A stretch of DNA of 64,000 nt from Georgfuchsia toluolica (GCF_907163265.1 NZ_CAJQUM010000001.1:2914001-2978000); one strand, 5' to 3'; counted from the stretch's first letter, positions 28,022-37,259 are shown. The notes: generated by a model not told the origin, from the letters alone. A program made the numbers and translations.

Positions 28022-29512
28022 TCAGCGTCTTCGTCCGCCGAGAATCGAGCCCAGTACACCACGGATGATTTCGCGGCCGACCTGCGAGCCGATGGTGCGC
28101 GCCGCGCTTTTTACCGCGGCTTCGACAACGCCCTGGCGTCCGCGCGAACTGCCGCCGCCAAAGAGGCCGCCCAACCCCTCGAGAATGCCGCCAGTAGAAG
28201 CTTGCGGTGCGCTTTGCGCCGGGGCTGCTGCGGGCGCGGCTTGTCCCTTGAGCTTTTCGTAGGCGGATTCGCGGTCTGCGGTTTTCTCGTAGTGGCCGTA
28301 GAGCAGCGAGGATTTGATCGCGGCGACACGTTCGTCGGCCGTGAGCGGGCCGATGCGCGACGAGGGCGGCAATACAAAGGCGCGCTCAACGATGCCGGGT
28401 GTGCCTTTCGCATCGAGGAAGGACACAAGCGCTTCGCCGACACCGAGTTCGGTGATGGCGGTTTCAACATTGAGTTTCGGATTGGCACGCAGTGTCTGCG
28501 CGGCCGTCTTCACGGCTTTCTGGTCGCGCGGGGTGAAGGCACGCAGGGCATGCTGCACGCGGTTGCCAAGCTGGCCGAGTACGCTGTCCGGCACGTCGAG
28601 CGGATTTTGCGTGACGAAGTAGATGCCGACGCCCTTGGAGCGGATCAGGCGCACTACCTGTTCGATCTTTTCCAGCAATGCTGGCGGTGCTTCGTTGAAC
28701 AGCAGATGGGCTTCGTCGAAGAAGAACACCAGCTTGGGCTTGTCGAGATCGCCGGCCTCGGGCAACTGCTCGAACAGTTCGGCCAGCAGCCAGAGCAGGA
28801 AACTGGAATACAAGCGCGGCGCATTCATCAGCTTGTCGCCGGCGAGGATGTTGATGACGCCATGGCCCTTGCTGTCGGTCTGCATCAGATCGGCTATATC
28901 GAGCATCGGCTCGCCGAAGAAGTTTGCCCCGCCCTGCTCTTCGATCTCCAGCAGACCGCGCTGAATGGCGCCGATCGAGGCTGCCGAGACGTTGCCGTAT
29001 TCGGTCTTGAACTCGACCGCATGCTCGCCGACATGCTGCACCATCGCGCGCAGATCCTTGAGGTCAAGCAGCAACAGCCCCTGATCGTCGGCAATCTTGA
29101 ACACCAGTTGCAGTACGCCGCTCTGAGTGTCGTTGAGATTAAGCAGGCGGGCGAGCAGCAGCGGGCCCATATCGGAAATCGTGGCGCGTACCGGATGACC
29201 CTGGGCGCCGTAGATGTCCCAGAACACGGTGGGACAGGCAGCGGGCTGCCAGTCGTCGATCCCTAGCTGCGCCAGTCGCGCCCTGAGCTTGTCGGAAGCC
29301 ACCCCCGCTGCGCCGAGGCCGGACAGGTCGCCCTTCACGTCGGCCATGAAGACCGGTACGCCAATGGCCGAGAATTGTTCGGCCAGGCGTTGCAGGGTCA
29401 CGGTCTTGCCGGTGCCGGTGGCACCGGCGATGAGGCCGTGACGGTTGGCCAGCGCTGGCAGCAAGGCCAGATCATTGCCGTCGTTGCGCGCTAAGGAAAG
29501 CGGATGGGTCAT
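28022..29512 (-). CDS. HerA-like/DUF853 ATPase
   Basis: This is a cytosolic P-loop ATPase of the HerA/FtsK-like helicase class (DUF853). Walker A is [12 protein letters not shown] and Walker B is [12 protein letters not shown]; an arginine-finger-like region [26 protein letters not shown] follows. The C-terminus is rich in A, Q and G with [14 protein letters not shown], then a conserved helix ending [10 protein letters not shown]. The biological role of this family is unsettled. Confidence 0.85.
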   Translation of the reverse strand: MTHPLSLARNDGNDLALLPALANRHGLIAGATGTGKTVTLQRLAEQFSAIGVPVFMADVKGDLSGLGAAGVASDKLRARLAQLGIDDWQPAACPTVFWDIYGAQGHPVRATISDMGPLLLARLLNLNDTQSGVLQLVFKIADDQGLLLLDLKDLRAMVQHVGEHAVEFKTEYGNVSAASIGAIQRGLLEIEEQGGANFFGEPMLDIADLMQTDSKGHGVINILAGDKLMNAPRLYSSFLLWLLAELFEQLPEAGDLDKPKLVFFFDEAHLLFNEAPPALLEKIEQVVRLIRSKGVGIYFVTQNPLDVPDSVLGQLGNRVQHALRAFTPRDQKAVKTAAQTLRANPKLNVETAITELGVGEALVSFLDAKGTPGIVERAFVLPPSSRIGPLTADERVAAIKSSLLYGHYEKTADRESAYEKLKGQAAPAAAPAQSAPQASTGGILEGLGGLFGGGSSRGRQGVVEAAVKSAARTIGSQVGREIIRGVLGSILGGRRR

Positions 29513-29576
29513 TGGTTTAGCCTTCGGGGTAAAGTAAAATTCGAGACTTGTTTACAGGCGTTACTAAGGATTCTAT

Positions 29577-30302
29577 ATGGCCGGCCATTCCAAATGGGCC
29601 AACATTCAGCACCGCAAGGGGCGCCAGGACGCCAAGCGGGGCAAGGTTTTCACCAAGCTGATCAAGGAAATCACGGTTGCCGCCAAAATGGGCGGCGGCG
29701 ATATTGGCGCCAATCCGCGCCTGCGGCTGGCGATCGAGAAGGCCAAGGCGCAGAGCTTGCCCAAGGACAACATCGATAACGCCATCAAGCGCGGCACCGG
29801 CCAACTCGACGGTGTCAGTTACGAGGAAGTGCGCTACGAAGGCTACGGCATCGGCGGGGCGGCGGTCATGGTGGATTGTCTCACCGACAACAAGGTGCGT
29901 ACTGTCGCCGAAGTGCGGCACGCCTTTGCCAAGAACGGCGGCAATATGGGAACCGAGGGCTCGGTCGCTTTTCAGTTCAAGCACTGCGGGCAGATGATCT
30001 TTGCTCCCGGCACTGACGAGACAAGGTTGATGGATGCCGCCATTGAAGCCGGGGCTGAAGATGTGGTCGGCAACGATGATGGCTCCATCGAAGTCATTAC
30101 CGGCCCGAACGATCTCGCCACCGTCAAGGAGGCATTGGAAGCGGCAGGACTTAAACCGGAATTTGCCGAGGTGCTGCAAAAACCCCTCAATGAGACTGAA
30201 CTCGGCGGCGAGGATTCGCTCCAGATGCAAAAGCTGCTCGATGCGCTGGAAAACCTCGACGACGTGCAGGAGGTGTATACCTCGGCCAGCCTCGAAACCT
30301 AG
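29577..30302 (+). CDS. yebC: YebC/PmpR family transcriptional regulator or translation factor
   Basis: The 241-residue protein starts [20 protein letters not shown], the family signature, and continues through [11 protein letters not shown] and [24 protein letters not shown] lies before the ATG. The family includes DNA-binding regulators and, by recent work, ribosome-associated factors for polyproline translation. Downstream is a 365-base non-coding stretch before the sensor kinase; in many bacteria yebC sits next to ruvC, which here is 12 kb away. Confidence 0.96.
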   Translation: MAGHSKWANIQHRKGRQDAKRGKVFTKLIKEITVAAKMGGGDIGANPRLRLAIEKAKAQSLPKDNIDNAIKRGTGQLDGVSYEEVRYEGYGIGGAAVMVDCLTDNKVRTVAEVRHAFAKNGGNMGTEGSVAFQFKHCGQMIFAPGTDETRLMDAAIEAGAEDVVGNDDGSIEVITGPNDLATVKEALEAAGLKPEFAEVLQKPLNETELGGEDSLQMQKLLDALENLDDVQEVYTSASLET

Positions 30303-30667
30303 TCGCAAGTGCCTCGCAAGGGGCGTTTCGACGGCCACATGTTGCCGCGTCGGGCGAAATCGCGGAAAGATTCATGGGGTCGGGGGCGTGGACAAAACCT
30401 TTTGCTTTGACTTGGATCAAGCACAGGGTAGGGTAATTTGCGAGATATTCGCAAATATGCTTGGTGCCGGGTCTCCTTATTTGCTCGATGCATCTGGCTG
30501 CATCTGGCGTAACACACGAGAAGATGTGCGTGTGTTCCCCCTTCCGGCCGGCAAATCAGAGTTGCATCCTTTCAGGACTGGCTCAACCTTGTTGCATCAT
30601 TGCGAATGAACAAATTTTCCACGGATTCAAGCGCAGTCATTTCCGCACATGCGGATCGGACCGGTGA
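30303..30667 (+). other. Intergenic region between yebC and the haem-sensor kinase
   Basis: No convincing gene is present. The region holds the FNR-type promoter at 30407-30455 and then a leader of about 210 bases. It contains no strong terminator for yebC. GC content drops along it compared with yebC, so the left border of the putative acquired module probably lies here. Confidence 0.6.
30407..30455 (+). promoter_or_regulatory. FNR-type promoter with palindrome over the -10
   Basis: TTGACTTGGATCAA (30407-30420) differs from the FNR/Anr consensus TTGATnnnnATCAA by one base. GATATT at 30444-30449 is placed as a -10 so that the site is centred about -42 from the predicted start (near 30456), the class II position. 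The -10 sits inside the perfect palindrome TTTGCGA-GATAT-TCGCAAA (30437-30455), a candidate repressor or autoregulatory site. It should drive the kinase/regulator pair when oxygen is low. Confidence 0.7.
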
Positions 30668-32302
30668 ATGCGTCCAATAAGTCTCAAACTCAAAGTCAGT
30701 ATCTATTTAATTATCGTCCTTTCCGTGACGATATTTGTGTTTGCAATTTTCGCCGCCAAGTACCAGCAGGAAGACCTGCTGCGTGAGATTTCCAGGCATG
30801 CCATTCAAACTTCTGATGTAATCGTCAAGAGTACCCGCTATGCAATGCTTATGAACAAGCGCGATAGTGCGGGAATGATCATTCAGGATATAGGAAGACA
30901 GAAAGGTATTGAGCGGGTCAGGGTAATGAACAAGGATGGCATGATTGTTCATTCAAACCACCCGGAAGAAATTGGGACTACGGTTGACCAAAGGTCGGCG
31001 CCCTGTATCCATTGCCATCAGACCAGCAAACCTCTGAGCCATGTCTCCGATGACATGAGGTGGCGAATCTATGAGACCGCCGGGGGACGGAGGCTGCTTG
31101 GCACCATGCAACCGATACGCAATGAACCGTCATGCTCATCCGCCTCCTGCCATGAACATCCGGCAAACCAGTCGGTACTCGGTATCGTGGACATTGCCTA
31201 TTCCCTTGATGAGGTGGACCAGGCATTGCGATCGCATACTATTTACATTATCGCCATTTCTTTGTTGTTCATTCTTCTGGTATCCGCAAGCGTAGGCGTT
31301 CTGCTCCACCGCCTGATATACCTGCCCTTGAAGGACCTGGAAGCCGGTGCCAAAAGAATATCTTTCGGAGATCTCGACCATGATATTCCGCTACGCAATG
31401 ACGATGAATTCGGCCGTGTCGCGGGTTCCTTCAATAAAATGACATTGGCACTCAAGAAATCAATGTTTGAAATGCAGGAACTGGTGCAAACCCTCGAACT
31501 GAAAGTCGAGCAAAGAACCCGCGAACTTCGGCTCGCCGAGGCCGAAGCCGCGAGGGGAGAAAAACTGGCCTCGGTCGGTCAGTTGGCTGCCGGCATAGCC
31601 CATGAATTGAATAATCCCCTCACCGGTGTGCTCACCTTCACATCCTTGTTGCGCAAGAAAATGCCGGATGGTAGCCAGGACGCGGAAGATCTGGACCTGG
31701 TTATCCGCGAGACCAAGCGCTGTGCCAGCATCATCAGGCGGCTTCTCGATTTTGCGCGGGAGAAGGTTCCTGTGAAGGAGTTTTTCGATCTCAAACAACT
31801 GATTGAAGAAACGGTGCGCATGATCGAGCATCCGGCGCTAGTGCAGAAAATCGAGATCACCACGCATCTTGATGCCGATTTGCCCCAGATTTGGGGTGAT
31901 TCCGACCTGATTAAACAGGTCATTTTGAATGTGCTTGTCAACGCCGAGCAAGCTATCGAGGGCCAGGGAAGCATTATTGTTGAAAGCCGCCACTATGTTT
32001 CCAAAGACCCTCCAAAACCTGGTGTTCCAGCTCTGCCGATGGTTGAAATTGTCATCAAGGACACAGGGTGCGGCATTTCGGAGGCCAACTTGAAACGGAT
32101 ATTCGACCCCTTTTTCACCTCGAAGGAAGTCGGCAAGGGAACCGGGCTGGGGTTGTCCGTCAGTTATGGCATCATCAAGGCCCACGAGGGACGGATCAAG
32201 GTCGAAAGCACCGTCGGCGCGGGAACCACCTTTCGCATTTATCTTCCGATATTGCCCCCTTCTGGTGGTGCTGAACGCAACGCGGGTGAGGATGCCCAAT
32301 GA
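30668..32302 (+). CDS. Membrane sensor histidine kinase with haem c-like periplasmic motifs
   Basis: TM1 (about 11-30) and TM2 (about 190-212) enclose a periplasmic domain of 160 residues. It contains CIHCH (C113-H117), a CxxCH haem c site, and CSSASCH (C156-H162), a CX4CH variant. HAMP follows, then a coiled coil and the kinase core: H312 in AGIAHELNNPLTG, N box ILNVLVNAEQAI, G1 KDTGCGIS and G2 GTGLGLSVSYGII. The NtrB-like core matches its NtrC-type partner, whose gene overlaps by four bases. It likely senses redox state or a haem ligand such as NO or O2. Haem attachment is inferred from the motifs. Confidence 0.9.
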   Translation: MRPISLKLKVSIYLIIVLSVTIFVFAIFAAKYQQEDLLREISRHAIQTSDVIVKSTRYAMLMNKRDSAGMIIQDIGRQKGIERVRVMNKDGMIVHSNHPEEIGTTVDQRSAPCIHCHQTSKPLSHVSDDMRWRIYETAGGRRLLGTMQPIRNEPSCSSASCHEHPANQSVLGIVDIAYSLDEVDQALRSHTIYIIAISLLFILLVSASVGVLLHRLIYLPLKDLEAGAKRISFGDLDHDIPLRNDDEFGRVAGSFNKMTLALKKSMFEMQELVQTLELKVEQRTRELRLAEAEAARGEKLASVGQLAAGIAHELNNPLTGVLTFTSLLRKKMPDGSQDAEDLDLVIRETKRCASIIRRLLDFAREKVPVKEFFDLKQLIEETVRMIEHPALVQKIEITTHLDADLPQIWGDSDLIKQVILNVLVNAEQAIEGQGSIIVESRHYVSKDPPKPGVPALPMVEIVIKDTGCGISEANLKRIFDPFFTSKEVGKGTGLGLSVSYGIIKAHEGRIKVESTVGAGTTFRIYLPILPPSGGAERNAGEDAQ

Positions 32303-33723
32303 ATGCCAAAATATTAATTGTAGATGACGAAGAAATCATCATCCGGAGTTGCCTGCGCATACTCGGCTCCGACTGCTATGCGGTTGATTCCGTGCAGGAT
32401 GGCTGGGAGGCCTTGAGGAAAGTTGACGAGACAGATTACGATGTCATTATTCTCGACATCATGATGCCCAAGATTGACGGTCTTGAGGTATTGCAGCATG
32501 TGAAGGAAAGGCATCCCGAGACTGACGTCATCATGGTGACCGGTTTGTCCCAGATACAAACGGCGGTAAAGGCAATGAAACTCGGCGCCTTTGATTACCT
32601 GGCCAAGCCATTCGACCCCGATGAACTCAAGCTGGTGGTCGATCGTGCGCTGGAACGGCGGCGCCTGTTGCGGGAGAATCGCGACCTCAAGAATGAGGTC
32701 AGTTCCAGGTATCGCTTCGAGAACATCATCGGCTCCAGTACGCCGATGCAGAACGTTTTCCACCTGATTGCAAAGTGCGCGCAAACGGATAGCACGGTCA
32801 TGATTACGGGGGAGAGCGGAACCGGCAAGGAAATGATTGCCCGTGCCATCCACTACAACAGTCTGCGCAAGGATCAGCCCTTTGTCGTGGTCGATTGCAA
32901 TACGCTCTCCGAGCATCTGCTCGAAAGCGAGTTGTTCGGTCACATCAAGGGATCATTCACGGGCGCAACGACCAATAAGCGCGGCATGTTCGATATCGCC
33001 AACAACGGCACGCTTTTTCTTGATGAATTCGGGAACATTCCTCTTTCAACCCAGGCCAAATTGCTGCGCGTTATCCAGGAGCGCGAATTCAGGCCGGTCG
33101 GGAGCACCGCCACCCAGAAAACCAATGTCAGACTTATCACCGCAACCAACAAGGATCTCAAGGCGCTGGTGGCCGAAGGCGCATTCCGCGAAGATCTGTA
33201 TTACCGCGTTAATGTTTTCCCGATCCATTCTCCGGCCTTGAGAGAACGTCGCGACGACATTCCTGCCCTGGCATTTCACTTTCTCAAGGAATTTTGTGAT
33301 GAACTGGGGAAACCGGTGGCCGAAATCTCGGAAGGCGCGATGAGCCTGCTGACGAACTATCAATGGCCGGGCAATGTGCGCGAACTCCAGAATGCGATTC
33401 ACCGGGCGGTGATTCTCTCCTCCGACAACGTTATCCGCCAGGCCCATCTGGCGAACATCATCGAAACGGCGCCGCGACTGGATCTTGAAGTGCCGAGAAC
33501 CAGCGAGGATCTCAAGAGAATCAAGAAAATCGTCCGCGAGAAATCAGTCGAGGAAGTCGAGAAGCTGTTCATACAGGAAACGCTCAAGCGAAATGATTCA
33601 AACGTCACCAAGAGCGCGGAAGAAACCGGCATGCAGCGCGCCAATTTTCAGGCGCTGATGAAGAAGTACAACATTCGGGTGCGCGACTCGGGGCATAGCC
33701 ATGGCGAATCCGATCCGACTTGA
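32299..33723 (+). CDS. NtrC-family sigma-54-dependent response regulator
   Basis: This is a receiver (D53 in VIILDIMMPKIDG), an AAA+ domain and a Fis-type helix-turn-helix. Walker A is GESGTGKEM, the sigma-54 contact loop is GSFTGA (G-A to G-S variant of GAFTGA) and Walker B is GTLFLDEFG. The arginine fingers fall in ALRERRDDIPAL. The C-terminus ends with a DNA-binding helix pair in RNDSNVTKSAEETGMQRANFQALMKK. Overlap of four bases with the kinase gene marks a two-component pair. The sigma-54 promoter at 37213-37230 is its probable target. Confidence 0.93.
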   Translation: MNAKILIVDDEEIIIRSCLRILGSDCYAVDSVQDGWEALRKVDETDYDVIILDIMMPKIDGLEVLQHVKERHPETDVIMVTGLSQIQTAVKAMKLGAFDYLAKPFDPDELKLVVDRALERRRLLRENRDLKNEVSSRYRFENIIGSSTPMQNVFHLIAKCAQTDSTVMITGESGTGKEMIARAIHYNSLRKDQPFVVVDCNTLSEHLLESELFGHIKGSFTGATTNKRGMFDIANNGTLFLDEFGNIPLSTQAKLLRVIQEREFRPVGSTATQKTNVRLITATNKDLKALVAEGAFREDLYYRVNVFPIHSPALRERRDDIPALAFHFLKEFCDELGKPVAEISEGAMSLLTNYQWPGNVRELQNAIHRAVILSSDNVIRQAHLANIIETAPRLDLEVPRTSEDLKRIKKIVREKSVEEVEKLFIQETLKRNDSNVTKSAEETGMQRANFQALMKKYNIRVRDSGHSHGESDPT

Positions 33724-33762
33724 TCGGACGCGGCATTGCGCGTCGCGCAATGCCGCTCTGCT

Positions 33763-34407
33763 TCAAGAAGAAGCGCCGTGTTCGGCTTCGTCCTCGACTT
33801 CCTCATATCCGGTGATCATTGCCTTGAAATGCGCCGTCGGCGTGTGGCCCAGGCTCGCCAGGTAAGGATGCACCATGATAAATCCAGTGAAAATGATGAA
33901 CAGCACGACGTGCGCCGTATCCACAACGCGCACTCCGCCAAACATGTCCACCAGGGAAGAAAATTGCGTGACGTTCCACAGCAGCAGACCGGTAAAAATT
34001 TGCAGGGGAACCAATAGCATCATGATGATCTGGTAGGCCATGCTCTGCATGGGATTGAATTTGTGATACATGCTCACATGATGCGGATTGGGGTCGCCCC
34101 TGAATACGCCATAGCCATAGAACTGCAATTGACGGAAACTGTCGCGAAAATACTTCTTTGGATTTAGCTCAGGGTGATAGACCTTGATTTTATCGGTGGA
34201 AAGATAAAAGGTCAGCCACACGAAAAAATTGGCAATCAGGACAAATCCAATCCAGTTGTGAGCGACAACCGCTGTCTTGAACTGCATCAGGTTGATCAGG
34301 CCCACGTACCTGATCTGCAGGCCGGTGACAATTAACAATATGAAACCGAAGGCATTGGTCCAATGCCAGATCCTGACCGGAAGCGGATGAACATATATTT
34401 TTTGCAT
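33763..34407 (-). CDS. Cytochrome b561-type membrane subunit
   Basis: This is a 214-residue dihaem-type cytochrome b with four helices. Histidines at HPLPVRIWHWTNA, VAHNWIGFVLI, VVDTAHVVLFI and MVHPYLASLG are the expected haem ligands. It directly follows the nine-haem cytochrome c gene (28-base spacer). Together they could form a quinol-cytochrome c electron-transfer complex similar in concept to the CbcL- or Cbc-type complexes of metal-reducing bacteria; this is inference. Confidence 0.88.
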   Translation of the reverse strand: MQKIYVHPLPVRIWHWTNAFGFILLIVTGLQIRYVGLINLMQFKTAVVAHNWIGFVLIANFFVWLTFYLSTDKIKVYHPELNPKKYFRDSFRQLQFYGYGVFRGDPNPHHVSMYHKFNPMQSMAYQIIMMLLVPLQIFTGLLLWNVTQFSSLVDMFGGVRVVDTAHVVLFIIFTGFIMVHPYLASLGHTPTAHFKAMITGYEEVEDEAEHGASS

Positions 34408-34435
34408 AACTATCTCCTGCGGTTAATCGGCATCG

Positions 34436-35830
34436 TCACTCCAGGGGCTTGGAGCGATCTCCAGGCGAGGCCTGGCTGTCGGCTTGGGGCTGCGCTGCAC
34501 TTTCCCTGGCCGCGCGCTTCTCCCGAATTTTCCGGAACAGCACTCTGAGGCTCCAGTGCCCAATAGGCACACAGGCGGCGCCCAGAGCAACCAGGACCAG
34601 CATGTAATCGAGCAGCTTGATTCGGGTGCTGCCGATAGCATAAAACCCGCGCACTGACTGTGTCGCCAACAGGGAATTCAATACATCTTTCTGGACGCTA
34701 TGGCGAAGCGGCCTGCCATCCGGGCCGGCTATCGTGAGAGATACGCTCTGGAAGGCATCCGCGCCATGCTGGTGACAGGTATTGCAGTCACTGATGGCCC
34801 TGGATTTATCGCTGAGTTGATGCGCCGCGACACCGGTACTTACCTCCAGGCGGCCGCGCAAAATAGTGTTTCCCCCACCACCATCCTGGCTGAATTCCTT
34901 CAGCAGACTCCACAGCGCCCGCTCGTCCAGACCGACATTCATTTCATCGGCGGCTTGGGTCCGCTTTTCAAACTGCGGCACACCCACCTTTTCGGAAAGC
35001 TGAAGTTTTGACCCTCTGTCATAGAGCCGGAGGTTAACGCGGCGTTGCGCCGTAGGAGCATGACAGACCGGACATGAGATTGCCTCAAAGTGTCTTTCTG
35101 CATTCGGCAACCAGTCCTTATGCTCTTTGACCGCATCCTTGTGACATGAAAGGCAGGCATCCTTTATGCCTTCACCCAGCGACGCTGCTTTTACTTCGTG
35201 GGCTGTATGGCAATTTGCGCAAATGGGAGCGCCATTTGCTTTGGCTTCACGCGCCAGGCCATGCACGCTCTTGGAATAGGCATCGAATATATCTTCGTGA
35301 CACTTCGCGCAGGGAACCGCCGATATCGGCTCGACGATTTTCATGGAACGAACCGCATGCGGATTGTGGCAATCCGAGCATAGCGGAGCGTCTGGTCTGC
35401 CTTCCTTGACCAGCGCTCCATGTAGACTGTCTTCGTATTTCGTAAAATTTTCCTCATGGCACATACGGCAAGTTTCCACCATGCTTAAGGAATAGTCGCG
35501 CTTGCTCTTGATGACGGCTTCTTTCATGAAGTGGTTCTGGGCGTCAAGACTCGAGTGACAGCTCTCGCAACCTGTCGCGTTGTGCATCGATCCGGCAAAG
35601 GCTTTTGCGGAGATATGCAGGGAAAGCACCTCGCCGTTCTTGAGTTTTTTCTCCTGGCCCGGCTGTCCGTGGCATTCCAGGCAGGCTTGGCTCTCTTTGG
35701 ACAGGGCGTTATTTCCGGCATGCGCGGACGTGCTCAGAATAAAAAGCGCCAATGCGGTCATAACGCCGAGGAGCAAGCTGTTTGGGCATGACGACGGAAA
35801 TATCTGGCGTGTAATGAAGGAACTTTTCAT
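34436..35830 (-). CDS. Nine-haem membrane-anchored cytochrome c
   Basis: There is an N-terminal export signal (LLLGVMTALALFILSTSAHA) and nine CxxCH motifs. Their first cysteines are at about C50, C88, C121, C151, C174, C204, C226, C253 and C349. A transmembrane helix near 404-424 (MLVLVALGAACVPIGHWSL) and a basic, proline/glutamine-rich cytosolic tail follow. The heme-bearing part lies in the periplasm. Spacing and sequence do not match NrfA, octaheme tetrathionate reductase or hydroxylamine oxidoreductase by eye. The next gene encodes a cytochrome b, so transfer between the quinone pool and periplasmic acceptors is likely. Confidence 0.9.
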   Translation of the reverse strand: MKSSFITRQIFPSSCPNSLLLGVMTALALFILSTSAHAGNNALSKESQACLECHGQPGQEKKLKNGEVLSLHISAKAFAGSMHNATGCESCHSSLDAQNHFMKEAVIKSKRDYSLSMVETCRMCHEENFTKYEDSLHGALVKEGRPDAPLCSDCHNPHAVRSMKIVEPISAVPCAKCHEDIFDAYSKSVHGLAREAKANGAPICANCHTAHEVKAASLGEGIKDACLSCHKDAVKEHKDWLPNAERHFEAISCPVCHAPTAQRRVNLRLYDRGSKLQLSEKVGVPQFEKRTQAADEMNVGLDERALWSLLKEFSQDGGGGNTILRGRLEVSTGVAAHQLSDKSRAISDCNTCHQHGADAFQSVSLTIAGPDGRPLRHSVQKDVLNSLLATQSVRGFYAIGSTRIKLLDYMLVLVALGAACVPIGHWSLRVLFRKIREKRAARESAAQPQADSQASPGDRSKPLE

Positions 35831-35859
35831 TTAAGCTTCCCTGTGATTGAATTTGTTTC

Positions 35860-35906
35860 GGCAAGAAGCCATGAGGGAAGCCAGGCTTTCCTCATGGCTT
35901 CTTGCC
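35860..35906. repeat. 47-base near-perfect palindrome before the cytochrome c gene
   Basis: GGCAAGAAGCCATGAGG (35860-35876) and its exact complement CCTCATGGCTTCTTGCC (35890-35906) flank GAAGCCAGGCTTT, itself nearly symmetric. The whole is 23-base arms around one central base with a single mismatch. No T-run follows on either strand, so an intrinsic terminator is unlikely. It lies between the receiver-hairpin gene and the cytochrome gene within one operon, where it could stabilise or process the mRNA. Confidence 0.75.
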
Positions 35907-35964
35907 CCTTGCTGGTGATGAGCACCTAAAGCGCAGTACGGAATGCTGCAGTATGCATAATAAA

Positions 35965-36693
35965 TCATGCTGCCGGCGCCTTTTTCATCAGTGCGCGTAC
36001 TCCAAACCAAGCCAGCATTCCAATTCCCACGAATGGCATTGCAATGACATAGGCCAATCCTATAAATGGGGCGGCAATGAACAGGGTAACATTCTTCACG
36101 GCATCGAGTAATTTCCTCGCCACTGGAATTTTCCTGAGCGCTTTCCCGCCAAACCAGGCCAGCATTGCAATTCCGACAAAGGGCAGCGACATGGCATAGG
36201 CCAGCGCGACGAATGGAGCCACAATGAAAAGAGCGAGGTTCTTCAGCCGGTTTTCTTTTTTGGTTGGCTCAGGCTGTGTCTTTTCGACAGGATTTGCTTC
36301 CTCCTGCGGAAGGATGATCTGCGCTGGCTTCTGTAGCGCATTCAGCGCGCTTCCTTCTATCATTTCCGGCGACAGCGGTTTGTGCATGAAAGCCGACACC
36401 CCGGCGGCCTTGGCTCGGGCCTCATTTGCCGATGTGCCGTATCCGGTAACGATGACCACGGGTATCCAGGGGCGCTTCGCCTGGATCTGTTCGGCAAGCT
36501 CAAGGCCGTCCATGCCGGGCATCTTGATATCCGTGTAAACGAGGTCGTATTCCTCACCTTGCAACTGAGCCAAGGCTTCCTGCGCATTCTGGGCGGTGAT
36601 TACTACATAGCCCTTTTGCGAAAGAACGCGGTCGAAACTCTTGCCTACCACGGGGTCGTCATCGACGACCAGCACTTTATGTAACGCACTCAT
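35965..36693 (-). CDS. Receiver-domain protein with two repeated hydrophobic hairpins
   Basis: Residues 5-120 form a CheY-like receiver (VLVVDDD, D55 in VYTDIKMPGMDG, T/K in IVTGYG and MHKP). After a charged, proline-rich linker come two 35-residue hydrophobic repeats about 49 residues apart: LALFIVAPFVALAYAMSLPF and VTLFIAAPFIGLAYVIAMPF, each continuing VGIxMLAWFG. No DNA-binding domain exists. AGGAG lies before the ATG at 36693; the longer start at 36726 is not supported. The repeats should place this receiver at the membrane, next to the cytochrome complex. Confidence 0.85.
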   Translation of the reverse strand: MSALHKVLVVDDDPVVGKSFDRVLSQKGYVVITAQNAQEALAQLQGEEYDLVYTDIKMPGMDGLELAEQIQAKRPWIPVVIVTGYGTSANEARAKAAGVSAFMHKPLSPEMIEGSALNALQKPAQIILPQEEANPVEKTQPEPTKKENRLKNLALFIVAPFVALAYAMSLPFVGIAMLAWFGGKALRKIPVARKLLDAVKNVTLFIAAPFIGLAYVIAMPFVGIGMLAWFGVRALMKKAPAA

Positions 36694-36755
36694 GATATTT
36701 CTCCTAAAAAATGGCTCAGTCAGCAAAATCGCCAGCTACCAGCCCCCACATAAAG

Positions 36756-37175
36756 CTACTGGACACCTGCGCAACGGGCCTGCTGATCACGGCGCAGAGC
36801 CCATCTTTTATGCAATAAGGCGCCGTTCGCCGCATTGATGACATCGTCAGGCCCGACCGGCTTGGCAAGATAGTCATAGGCACCCAACGTCACCGCTTCC
36901 TTGACGGACTCAACTGCCGGATACCCGGTGATGATGATCACTTCGCTCTCGGGCCATTTCTCCTTGATCGTCTTGAGAACCGCCATGCCGTCCATTCCAG
37001 GCATGCGCAGGTCGAGCAACACGACATCGAACGGATGTTGCCCCATCAGTTCCAACGCATCCTTGCCATTTTTTACTACTTCCACGTTGCAGTGCTCTCC
37101 CAACAAACTTCTGACATGGCTGAGTCGGACGGCTTCATCATCATCTACGACCAGGATTTTGGCTTTCTCAAGCAT
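36756..37175 (-). CDS. Receiver-only response regulator
   Basis: The 139-residue protein is a single receiver domain with phosphoacceptor aspartate in VVLLDLRMPGMDG, IITGYPAVESVKEAVTLGAYDYLAKPV and a short C-terminal tail. There is no output domain. The ATG at 37175 is chosen because GAGG lies eight bases upstream, while GTG at 37184 lacks spacing. It is the first gene after the sigma-54 promoter. It may relay phosphate to or from the haem-sensor kinase. Confidence 0.92.
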   Translation of the reverse strand: MLEKAKILVVDDDEAVRLSHVRSLLGEHCNVEVVKNGKDALELMGQHPFDVVLLDLRMPGMDGMAVLKTIKEKWPESEVIIITGYPAVESVKEAVTLGAYDYLAKPVGPDDVINAANGALLHKRWALRRDQQARCAGVQ

Positions 37176-37212
37176 TTTGGCCACCTCAGATTTGTTCTAC
37201 TTATCCTTTAGC

Positions 37213-37230
37213 CTGCAACCCTCATGCCAA
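37213..37230 (-). promoter_or_regulatory. Sigma-54 promoter of the receiver/cytochrome operon
   Basis: On the minus strand the sequence reads TTGGCATGAGGGTTGCAG. GG (37227-37228) and GC (37215-37216) are separated by the required ten bases, matching TGGCAC-N5-TTGCA with one change. The predicted start is near 37203, about 28 bases before the receiver gene ATG. An NtrC-family activator is encoded within the same module. Confidence 0.85.
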
Positions 37231-37259
37231 GTTTAATAATTTGAAATTATTCAATTTAT

